NCBI GenBank assembly: GCA_016618085.1
Contig: JABLTG010000066.1
Coordinates: 32,765 to 96,764, forward strand
Origin: Neovahlkampfia damariscottae
Taxonomy: Eukaryota > Heterolobosea > Selenaionea > Neovahlkampfiida > Neovahlkampfiidae
Length of the DNA stretch: 64,000 nt
Direction of reading: 5' to 3'
Shown here: positions 44,352-52,541 of the stretch, piece by piece
How positions within the stretch are numbered: position 1 is the stretch's first letter
How the letters are laid out: each line of letters begins with the position of its first letter
Made by a program: the position numbers and the translations under genes
The notes under the pieces: model-generated
Database searches by the model: none
Told to the model about the DNA's origin: nothing
What the model saw: only the letters and a program-made list of their open reading frames with translations

Positions 44352-45495
44352 TTATTTTGAATTTGTTCTGATAACACCACCCATTGATAAGTTAGCTCCT
44401 TGTCTATTTATTCCAGTCAAAACAGATCTAGTTAAATCTGTTCCTTTCAAATTTGCAAAACTGATATCACTATTGAGGAGAATTGAATTACTCATATTTG
44501 AATCAGTTAAATCACAAGAACGAAGACATGCTTCTGTTAAATTTGAATGACGAAAATCAGTTGATTGTAAATTTGCTCCAACCAAATTGGCTCTTTTTAA
44601 ATCAGCTTTTATAATTTTTGCTTTTCTCAAAGTAGCATTGCTTAAATCAGCATCTTCAAGTATACACTAGTCAAATAATTAAAATATCAATATATTTTAC
44701 ATCGGAGAAATCAGCTCCATCTAATGTACAATTACTCAAGTTGACACCTGTCAAATTTGAACGTTGAAAATTAATTCCAGAAAGATCAAGACCTGATAAA
44801 TCAAGACCTAATAAGTATATTTTAAAAAACAAATAAACTTGTTCTAACCAGTTAAATTTAAACCTTGAAATCTTAAATTTGCTGATCCACTTTGACAAGT
44901 AATTAAAGCCTTTACAATTAAATCTCTTGTTAATTCACTCTTATTCAATTCTAACTTTCTTAATCTTTCTTTTTGTTTTAAAATTTTTGAAACTTCTTTC
45001 ACCAAAGCTTTAATATTAAAATATTTTGCTTCAAGAAGAACTCCTAATAAATTTACATCATCATCAATAATAATATGACCAGTTCTAAAGTATGATAATA
45101 CAGGTTCAAAATATTTTGGATTTCTATCAAATAGAAATGGTTTTGAAGGATGACTTTCATCTACCTTTAAAGTAAAACGACTTAAAAGTTAAATGAAAAC
45201 TAAAGTCTTACGAATCTTTTTTGAACATAGTATATAACACTGATTCTTTATCTGAGCAAAGAGTGCATCTTGTAGTTGTAAAGATTTTTCCGTCCATTGA
45301 AAGACTAATCCACTCTTCTTCCATTGGTTTTTCTTCAAGATCCAAAGATATTTGTAATTCTTCCAAATTGGAAGTTGATTCATCATCTGAAAAACATTCA
45401 GCTGAGAAGGTTGATGTTGGTGAAGTACAGGTGTTTGTTTCTTTCTTCATGTCTGAAAGTAATTTTTGAAAGTTGTCGGTTTTATTTGTATTCAT
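44352..45495 (-). CDS. KCTD9-like protein: BTB (T1) domain plus pentapeptide repeats
   Basis: Exons 45495-45212, 45180-44849, 44807-44701 and 44666-44352, introns 31, 41 and 34 nt, give 345 residues. A BTB/T1 domain (W-I-S-L-S-M-D-G-K-I-F-T-T-T-R, F-L-F-D-R-N-P-K-Y-F-E-P-V-L-S-Y-F-R-T-G, L-L-G-V-L-L-E-A-K-Y-F) is followed by about 25 pentapeptide repeats of the A(D/N)Lxx type (L-D-L-S-G, A-D-L-S-N, A-N-L-K-G). KCTD9 uses this architecture as a cullin-3 adaptor. The stop follows G-G-V-I-R-T-N-S-K. CCAATT is 46 nt upstream. Confidence 0.93.
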
Positions 45496-45653
45496 TCTGT
45501 TTTTTAGGTTCTTAAAAGTTGTTTTTTTGCATAATTAAAATGACCAATTGAATTTTATAACGAAACCGATTTGAACTAAACTACCAATTATTTGTTGGTG
45601 ATGTGGCAAAGTATTTTGATTGGTTTAAAAATTAACGTTGAAAATTTAACACA
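45496..45653. promoter_or_regulatory. Divergent promoter with two outward CCAAT elements
   Basis: GACCAATTG at about 45540 serves the KCTD9-like gene (46 nt to its ATG) and TGATTGGTT at about 45617 lies 36 nt before the ATG of the plus-strand small membrane protein. Confidence 0.45.
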
Positions 45654-45932
45654 ATGCAAACAACAAAAAAACATTTTTTAAAAAAGATTTTATCATCTAC
45701 TAAAAGACAAATTACATTTACAAGAATGAAAAGAAGAGTTAGATATGGTTGTTTAACACTTAAACATACTTTTTTTCATGATTATCAAATTTGGATGCCC
45801 TTGAAAGGTGTAATCTCTATAACTTTTTTATATTACATTTTATTGATATTTCCACATCACTTTCGTCAAATTTATGTCAAGTACAAAAAAATTGAACAAA
45901 AAATCTTCAAAAAAAAAAATAACCAAAATTAG
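45654..45932 (+). CDS. Small basic single-pass membrane protein
   Basis: One exon, 92 residues. A strongly basic N-terminal 45 residues (Lys/Arg/Thr, possible mitochondrial presequence) precede one hydrophobic helix at about 52-70 (I-S-I-T-F-L-Y-Y-I-L-L-I-F) and a Lys-rich tail. No homologue recognised; a mitochondrial inner-membrane subunit would fit. Coding support comes from its own promoter element 36 nt upstream and the absence of any opposite gene. Confidence 0.55.
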   Translation: MQTTKKHFLKKILSSTKRQITFTRMKRRVRYGCLTLKHTFFHDYQIWMPLKGVISITFLYYILLIFPHHFRQIYVKYKKIEQKIFKKKNNQN

Positions 45933-46019
45933 AAAAAAACAAAAAAACTTTATTTGTAAAAGGTCCATCAAACATACATATTTATTGATCCTGAAATTCA
46001 AATATTCAAAAAAAAAAAA

Positions 46020-47081
46020 ATGAAAAAATTTTTGATGGTGTTGATGTTTATCTGTTTTATATTCATAATTAATGGACAACAAGCAACTACAAAAGAATCA
46101 CAATTTTTGAAAGATTTATATTTACAAGATTATTTTTCAAGAGGAAGTACCAGAGATAAAGAAACTATCACAAATGATGAAGCCATTAAAACAAGAGAAA
46201 ATCAAAATCGTAAAACCAATGCTAATTCAGAAGCAAATGATAATTTTTGGAATCAGTTAGAATTTGGTGATTACTTATCTGGTGATAAACAAATATTAGC
46301 TGGTCAAATTGATGAAGTTGATCATGGCAGAGATAGAACTCAATTAGGAGCAAGAAGAAACAAAGGAACTTCAGATAAAGGTAGAATACAATACCAAGAA
46401 AATGCATTCACAGATTCTGGAAATAATTATGAAGATGCAAATGAAAATGTTAAACAAAACAAAAAGAAATTTGCTGGAACTTTGGCAACTGCAGCCAATC
46501 TAAAAGGAGAATCAAGTAAAGATGTTTTATCAAAACAGCATGGAACAAAAAATTCATATGGTTCATCAAATGATAATAGTCCTTTATTACAAAGTTCTTT
46601 ATTATCTGATTATGGTTCAAGAGACAGATATGCATTTGATGATAATTTTGGAAGTCGTATTGATTTTGAAGATTCAAATGAAAGTTTCCAAGGTCAAAAG
46701 AGTGGAAAGAAAATATCAAATTATGATAAAACTGGAACAGGTAAAAAATTAGATCACATCTATGATAAAGAAACATGGGATAATTCTGAATTGATTTATG
46801 ACAATGATAAAGTTTATCAAAGATTAAAATCAACAAAATTACTTGGTTTATCAAATCAAGATGTTGCAAATAAGTATGGTAATAATAATCAAGGTGAAGA
46901 TCATTCAAGAAGTTCAAATTCAAATGATGTTGGTTCTTCAAATTCACAACAAGAAGGTTATAAAAATAGAAAACATGAAAAAGATTTCAATCAAAATTAT
47001 GAAAGTGGAAATAAAGTTGTTGGAAAAAAAGATGCTGGGTATTCTTCAAAATTAGAAGCAAAACCTTCTAATTATCAATAA
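46020..47081 (+). CDS. Secreted low-complexity Asn/Asp/Ser/Lys-rich protein 1
   Basis: One exon, 353 residues. A clear signal peptide (M-K-K-F-L-M-V-L-M-F-I-C-F-I-F-I-I-N-G) is followed by a polar, disordered-looking chain rich in Asn, Asp, Ser, Lys, Gly and Tyr with no cysteine. Degenerate units recur around D-x-(Y/F)-x-x-(R/K)-D. No CCAAT element is evident upstream, unlike most neighbours, and the ATG follows a run of 13 A. The composition resembles the secreted protein at 50852, suggesting a shared role in an extracellular coat, cyst wall or adhesive. No family assigned. Confidence 0.85.
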   Translation: MKKFLMVLMFICFIFIINGQQATTKESQFLKDLYLQDYFSRGSTRDKETITNDEAIKTRENQNRKTNANSEANDNFWNQLEFGDYLSGDKQILAGQIDEVDHGRDRTQLGARRNKGTSDKGRIQYQENAFTDSGNNYEDANENVKQNKKKFAGTLATAANLKGESSKDVLSKQHGTKNSYGSSNDNSPLLQSSLLSDYGSRDRYAFDDNFGSRIDFEDSNESFQGQKSGKKISNYDKTGTGKKLDHIYDKETWDNSELIYDNDKVYQRLKSTKLLGLSNQDVANKYGNNNQGEDHSRSSNSNDVGSSNSQQEGYKNRKHEKDFNQNYESGNKVVGKKDAGYSSKLEAKPSNYQ

Positions 47082-47136
47082 AAATAATTGTTTTCAAAAT
47101 TCTTGAACAATTCATCCTCAAAAAAAAACAATTTTT

Positions 47137-47701
47137 TTAATTTTCATTTCTGACTTTTTGGAATTGCTCCAATGACAATAAATGTTCATATTTGTAATCA
47201 ACCTTTGCTTGTGTATTATTTGTCAGTCTTGTGTCAACAATTGCAAAAAATCCATCAGTTTCAGTTTTTTCAAAAAGTAAAGTTGGATTCTGTTCTAACT
47301 TCATATTGAATTCAATTGCTTTTCCTTTAATACAACCAAATACATTAAATTTTAATGGTTCTTCATCTTCTTTTTGTTCTTCCGTTTTATAAAAAATTTC
47401 ACAAATTACAGAATTGGGTCTTACAGCAACAGAACCTTGTTTTTTTTTTCCTTTAACAATTACTTCTTGTTTAAATTTTAATGATGTTATTTTAATATTT
47501 TTCAATTTAAAAATTGCATGAGTCTTTGCGAGTCCAATTACAGTTAAACTTTCAATTTTTTTTTAAAATTTTAAAAGAAATTTTTTACCCATTTACATGT
47601 TTATGAATATATTGATCACTAAATGGTACATCTTTAATGTCTACCATAAAAAATTGTTCGTAGTTTCTTCTAATTACCTCATACTCATCAATTCTGCTCA
47701 T
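47137..47701 (-). CDS. ABITRAM: ABITRAM (FAM206A, simiate) homologue
   Basis: Exons 47701-47589 and 47548-47137 (intron 40 nt) give 174 residues, the usual size. Matches along the length: N-Y-E-Q-F-F...Y-I-H-K-H-V-N-G-L-T-V-I-G-L-A, V-F-G-C-I-K-G-K-A-I-E-F-N, N-P-T-L-L-F-E-K-T-E-T-D-G-F-F-A-I-V and L-S-L-E-Q-F-Q-K-V. ABITRAM is a small lipoyl-like-fold protein reported in nuclear speckles and as an actin-binding regulator in animals. It is convergent with the secreted gene at 46020, leaving 55 bp. CCAATC is 6 nt upstream of the ATG. Confidence 0.88.
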
Positions 47702-47832
47702 TTCATCCAATCAATTGGAAGAAACAAGAAAGTACAAATTATCAAACAGTATTCTGTTGAAACAAAATCATTTTCATTTCAAAACTGAAATTTTAATCAA
47801 GAGAGGCAACTAAAAAATTTTTGTAGATTTCT

Positions 47833-49278
47833 TTATTCATTTTTTGCTAAGACAACTGTATATTTCGATCCACAAGCTGCATGTATAACTTTACTTGGTA
47901 TTTCAACTTCATGAATATCTTGACTTTGGACAGTTGATCCAGAAACGCCCAATTGACCATTCCAATTTGATCCCATGGTAAAAAGTTTACCTTCCTCTGA
48001 AATGAAGCATAAATGATGAGAACCAGCAGCAACACATTTGAGATTACTTAATTTTTCTTTTTTTGTTGGTTGTAATAAAGTACCACCCCACATCCAACCA
48101 ATATTATCAATATCAACTGCGCAACATACAGATTCACCCATTGCAACATCTTTGAATTTAACCTCGATTTCTTTATCATCTTTCACTTCTAAAGGTGTAG
48201 GTTCACTAACTGCATCAAATTGTCCTCCACCAATTAAATTTCCTGTACTTTCAATACCCTATCAAAATTTGAAATTTTGTTGATGAATTTTCACTTACAA
48301 GTTGAAGTCTTTCATTTCTTCCAAACATTAAAACTGTTCCATTTTGACATAAAATTGAAGAAGAATTGTTTGCACAACTTGTTTTTATTGGTGTATCCAC
48401 AAAATATTCTGGTTTTATTTGATATGGTGTTTTTTGATTTGAATGACCTCCATTACCCAATCTTCCCTAATAATTGATAAATATCATCATAAAATATTAC
48501 CCTATATAATATTTAAAAAAAAGTACAAGATTAAATTACCATTCACCTAGAAATGTTGTGTTAATTTTTTTTGAATTTTCTCAGTTACCTTTTCCCCATG
48601 AATAGACATTTCCTGTTTCTGTTATTGCAACAGCATGTCTTTTTCCCATTGCAATACTTACTAATTTTTCATTATTCACGTCAATTTTTGTTGGTGTCAA
48701 AATATCAGTTGTTTGTCCATTTCCTAAACAACCCATGCCAAATGGAATTGATTTTTGATATCTACCACCCCATCCAAATGTTAACAATTCACCAGATTCT
48801 TTAAATATCAAATTAAAACAAATATCAATTCAAAACCTGTTATTAAAGCAGAATTGAATGCACCACAAGCAACAAATTTAATTTTCTCTTCTAATTCAAT
48901 CAATTTTGGTTCTGATCCCGTTTCAGCAGATCCATGACCAAGTTGTCCAGATGTTCCTAACTTGATTTAATTATTCATTTTTTATTACCTGAACCCCACG
49001 AATAAACTTCTCCAGTTTCTTGAAAATTAATTTTTTTTTTTTTTCAAACCTGTTAATGCCAAAGCATGTTCATCTCCACAAGCAAGTTGTTTAATATTTT
49101 TATCTTCAAAAATTTTCATGAGATTAGGTTTAACTTCTCCTTTAAGTTTGTATCTTTCTCCTAAAGAACCAAAATGATAAACAGATGTACTATAAACTAA
49201 TTTCACTTTAGATTAGAATATAAGTTTACATTTTAAATTCCTTATTGTTTTTGTTTGTGAAAGTAATTTTTTAAACAT
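47833..49278 (-). CDS. RCC1-repeat protein, RCC1L-like, with 7-nt and 1-nt exons
   Basis: Nine exons read leftwards: 49278-49230, 49205-49050, 49018-48989, 48956-48837, 48798-48589, 48546-48540 (7 nt), 48501 (1 nt), 48466-48299, 48258-47833. Introns: 24, 31, 32, 38, 42, 38, 34 and 40 nt. The sum, 1167 nt, gives 388 residues in frame. RCC1 repeats are clear: V-Y-S-W-G-S-G-T-S-G-Q-L-G-H-G, V-Y-S-W-G-K-G-E-W-G-R-L-G-N-G-G, W-N-G-Q-L-G. The basic, Ser/Thr-rich N-terminus suggests mitochondrial import, as in RCC1L. The two tiny exons supply G-E-W in the second repeat; other canonical splice choices I tried break the frame. The exact junctions need cDNA. Confidence 0.9.
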
Positions 49279-49374
49279 TTTATTGGTTGGTTCAAAAAAT
49301 TTGGTGAAGATTGAAGAAGAAAAAAAAAAAAATACAATTTTATCAGTGTTCTTTTTTTTATTCAACAAATAATT

Positions 49375-50150
49375 TTATTCAAGATTTTTACATCTGACGC
49401 ATGAAGAAGGACAATCTAATCCTAAATCTTCAATATCATCTTCTTTATCACCATATTTTTCAATTGCTGTTTTAAATGCAATTTCACCAATTTTATCTTC
49501 AACACCAGCTAAATGTACAGCTGAATGTGCATGTAAACATTTGATACTTGATTCCACACCAACACCTGTATTTCCAAATCTTTTTGGTTTTATTTTTTCC
49601 TCTTTTTCATCAAAATATTCAGGTTTTCTATTGCCTGAAATCCATTTAGTGAACTGTTCTTTTGAAATATATCCTGAATTTTGTAACCATTCTTTATAGT
49701 TATCGTTACTTTCTAAAATGTATTTTTTATAGTCTCCTTCTTCTTCATCTATTTTTTTTTGTAATTCTTGAGTTAATTTAGCTTCTTCTAATTTTGAAAT
49801 TAATTCTCTATATCTTGGACAAGTTAACCAAACCATAGTTCCTGAAACAACGTCTTCTTTGTCGTTATTTTTTTGTTTTTTTGGTCTTGTATCAGAAAGA
49901 AATGTAACTGTTGGAAAACCCCATCGACCTTTAAAAAGATTTAATCATCAAATTTTCTTACCTTTTTTGAAAATTTAAATTTTTTTTTTTCGTTACATCT
50001 TGCTAAGACTTTTTCAGCTTCATTATATTGTCGAACACGTTGCATTTGAAATTTTAAAGTCTTTATATCCGTTTCTGATAAATCTGAGGATAATTTTCGT
50101 TTTATTGAAGTCATTGTGTTTTGTAACAATTTTTTTGTTCGACCAATCAT
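49375..50150 (-). CDS. DUF501 family protein
   Basis: Exons 50150-49997 and 49928-49375 give 235 residues (223 if the second ATG, 50114, is used; the first overlaps the promoter element GACCAATCAT). The DUF501 pattern is present: L-A-R-C, F-P-T-V-T-F-L, V-W-L-T-C-P-R-Y...I-S-K-L-E, V-K-like K-C-L-H-A-H-S-A-V-H-L-A-G and a C-terminal C-P-S-S-C-V-R-C. This family is common in bacteria and rare in eukaryotes; its function is unknown. The gap between exons, 68 nt, is exactly two normal introns (49962-49996, 35 nt; 49929-49961, 33 nt) touching at AAG|GTAAG. Confidence 0.85.
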
Positions 50151-50229
50151 CGAGCTTTCAATTCTAAAAAAGAACAATTTGAAAAAATCAGAATAAAATA
50201 ATTTTTAAAAAGAAAATTTCTGAAAATCA

Positions 50230-50800
50230 GTCTGATTGGACAATTATTCAGTGACATCTTCAACATGTCAATGAACGTTAGTTTTTCAATTAAAAATAAC
50301 ATGATTTCTTGATGAATATAAATTCTGTGCTAATACTGAAAAAGATAAAAATATTATCAATCAGAAAGCATACAATTTTCTTCTTTTGAAAATATATTTG
50401 ATTTATTTCCTGGCTATTATCTTTTTCCTGTAGAATTATGTCAAATGAAAGAAAATATTTTGGGTCAAGGGGCACTTTGGAATTTATTCTTTTTCAAAGA
50501 AACTTAATTTTATGAAAAACCAAGAATTTTGAAATTGATAAAAAATTAGAATTTAAACAGTTCATAGATTCCTTTGAATCCAAGAGACAATACTGAAGTT
50601 TTGATTGAAGATATTTTCAATTCAATATTTCAACATCAAAAATATCTTTAAATCTGAACGTTATCAGATCACATTTCAGTATCATCAATTTTGTTTGGTG
50701 AAGAAGTATTTTTGGAGATTCGAAAGAAAACTCCGAAAAAAAAATTACTAAAAAAGTAAAGTTATTTGAAATCAAAATTACTAAAAAAGTAGATTATGAA
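50230..50800 (+). pseudogene. Possible decayed gene
   Basis: The 700 bp between the DUF501 gene and the next secreted gene begin with ATTGG (50235) and, 30 nt on, ATG-TCA-ATG. Downstream are frame pieces with coding look, for example F-E-N-I-F-D-L-F-P-G-Y-Y-L and, in other frames, E-R-Y-Q-I-T-F-Q-Y-H-Q-F and V-E-L-C-Q-M-K-E-N, but stops intervene and no set of GT-AG introns restores one frame. A short direct repeat (AAAATTACTAAAAAAGTA) occurs at about 50740 and 50777. Either a relic or an unusual multi-exon gene. Confidence 0.3.
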
Positions 50801-50851
50801 TTCAATAAATTCAAATGGATTTTCAAATTTTTAATCACCAACAAAATCAAC

Positions 50852-51958
50852 ATGAAGTTCAGTTCAATTGTTTGTTTCACTTTGCTCTCACTCTTATTCA
50901 TTCAAATTTCAGCTTTGAGATATGCTGGTGATGATTGGAATTCATATGGTGGTGGTGGTGGTTATGATTATGGAAAACAAAAATCATACGCTGATGATAA
51001 TCTTTATAATGTCGCAACAGGTGCAAATAAAAAACAATCTGATTCAATTTCAAACTATCAAAATCTCTATACTGATAAAAATGCTCAAGAACAAGAATCA
51101 AATACAAACAAAAAATCATCAAATTTATATGAAGATGATAACTTTTCTGAAAGTTCAAAATTCAAAGATGATTTACTTAACAAAAGAAACACAAAAGCTA
51201 ATGAAAGAGATGATTTAGATCAAAACTCAAATGCTTTGAAATTTGCTAAAAACAACAGAAATGCAAAAGATTCAGTCAACAAAGTTAGCTATAACAACGC
51301 TCAAGATGATCTTGATCAAACTTCATTGGATAAACTCAATCAAAATAATTTGAGAAAGAACAAAAATGCTAAATCACAAAGTTCATCATCTGCGTCACAT
51401 GCAGAAGCTACAGATAATGTTATGAATAATGTTGGATTAGGATATTCAGGTGGATATGGTCATGAATCAAAAGGAGGTGCTCCTTCACATCAATCAAGAA
51501 TGCAACATCAACAACAACATGATTTTTACAATGATGATTCTAATGCTTCAGATTCTGAATTAGAACAAGCAGATCTTAATAAAGTTGCTCAAGCTACACT
51601 CAAAAAACGTCAATCACTCATTAACTTTGACAAAGATGACAGATTGAATCTTTATAATGAAGATAATGTTGATTTTGCTAATAAGAATGATAACTTGAAA
51701 CAAAGAAGAAACAAAGATTATGTTGACTCAACAGTTGAATCAAGAAACATTTACAAAGATAATGATGTTGATAAATCATCAACAAAGAAATCAAATCAAG
51801 ATTTATTTGATCAATATGAAAGATCACAAAATCTTAGAGATATCAATAGTCAAAATTCAAATTATGCTCAAAATCATGGTTATGCTGAAGGTGATACAAG
51901 AGCTAAAAAAATCACAAGAGATCAAGGATCCGGATATGGATGGGATTATGGATATTAA
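50852..51958 (+). CDS. Secreted low-complexity Asn/Asp/Ser-rich protein 2
   Basis: One exon, 368 residues with a signal peptide (M-K-F-S-S-I-V-C-F-T-L-L-S-L-L-F-I-Q-I-S-A). The mature chain starts and ends with Gly/Tyr-rich patches (G-G-G-G-G-Y-D-Y-G and G-S-G-Y-G-W-D-Y-G-Y). In between, a degenerate unit recurs: acidic D-D-L-D-Q, then a (N/A)-L-K-x-x-K-x-x-x-(N/A)-K block (about residues 110-165 and 240-290). No cysteines in the mature part. The Gly/Tyr ends recall self-assembling structural proteins. Composition is like the protein at 46020. No CCAAT element is seen close upstream. Confidence 0.87.
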   Translation: MKFSSIVCFTLLSLLFIQISALRYAGDDWNSYGGGGGYDYGKQKSYADDNLYNVATGANKKQSDSISNYQNLYTDKNAQEQESNTNKKSSNLYEDDNFSESSKFKDDLLNKRNTKANERDDLDQNSNALKFAKNNRNAKDSVNKVSYNNAQDDLDQTSLDKLNQNNLRKNKNAKSQSSSSASHAEATDNVMNNVGLGYSGGYGHESKGGAPSHQSRMQHQQQHDFYNDDSNASDSELEQADLNKVAQATLKKRQSLINFDKDDRLNLYNEDNVDFANKNDNLKQRRNKDYVDSTVESRNIYKDNDVDKSSTKKSNQDLFDQYERSQNLRDINSQNSNYAQNHGYAEGDTRAKKITRDQGSGYGWDYGY

Positions 51959-51993
51959 ACTCTTAAAATAAAAGTTTTGTTTAACAACAAACA

Positions 51994-52422
51994 TTAATGT
52001 TTTTTTATTGTTGGTTTCATGGAATGTTTGTGATGATGTTTATGAAATCCATAAATCTTTGGTTTGCAAACTTTTCTTTTGGAGTATCCTCTTTCACCTC
52101 TTGGTCCTCTTTTACCTGTTTTTCCTCTTGGACCAGAATTTCCTTTTGGTCCTCTGTCACCTCTAGGTCCTCTTTTACCTCTTTTTCCTTTTGGTCCAGT
52201 TCTTCCACGTTTTCCTGGAAATCCTTTCAAACCTCTTGGTCCACGCTTTCCACGACATCCTTTTTTCCCTTGAGGACCTTTGAAAATTTGAAGCAATTTT
52301 TTGAAGGACATTCCTCTGAATTGAGAGAAATCTACTAAATCATCTTCATTGTATTTTTTCGAATAAGCAAAAGAAGAAATAAATAAACTGAAAATCAACG
52401 TTACAACTAAGAAATATTTCAT
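51994..52422 (-). CDS. Secreted collagen-like protein
   Basis: One exon, 142 residues: signal peptide ([14 protein letters not shown]), a 30-residue acidic/aromatic linker, then about 21 uninterrupted Gly-x-y triplets (residues about 49-111) with many G-P-R, G-K-R and G-P-K units, and a His/Lys-rich tail with one cysteine. A further cysteine is in triplet 3. It should form a short, highly basic collagen triple helix outside the cell. A TATA box (TATAAATT on the minus strand, 52457-52462) is 35 nt upstream of the ATG, and GATTGG at about 52493. It is convergent with the secreted protein ending at 51958. Confidence 0.93.
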   Translation of the reverse strand: MKYFLVVTLIFSLFISSFAYSKKYNEDDLVDFSQFRGMSFKKLLQIFKGPQGKKGCRGKRGPRGLKGFPGKRGRTGPKGKRGKRGPRGDRGPKGNSGPRGKTGKRGPRGERGYSKRKVCKPKIYGFHKHHHKHSMKPTIKKH

Positions 52423-52541
52423 TTGAAAATGAGATTTTCTCTAAATTGTTCAGAAATTTATAGACCTCAGAATCATTCCAAAATTAGTCAAAGGATTGGG
52501 TGAATTTTCTAAATTTGGATTTTAGGATAAAGATGATTTTT

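Noticed and set aside
45840-46947. Long His/Leu/Tyr-rich frames opposite the secreted protein at 46020 and similar frames opposite SPB1
   Set aside because: They are antisense shadows of Asn/Asp/Glu-rich codons and have no promoter, homology or splice logic.
51997-52338. Ser/Phe/Trp- and Pro/Leu-rich frames opposite the collagen-like gene
   Set aside because: They mirror the Gly-x-y codons on the minus strand; the minus frame has signal peptide and triplets.
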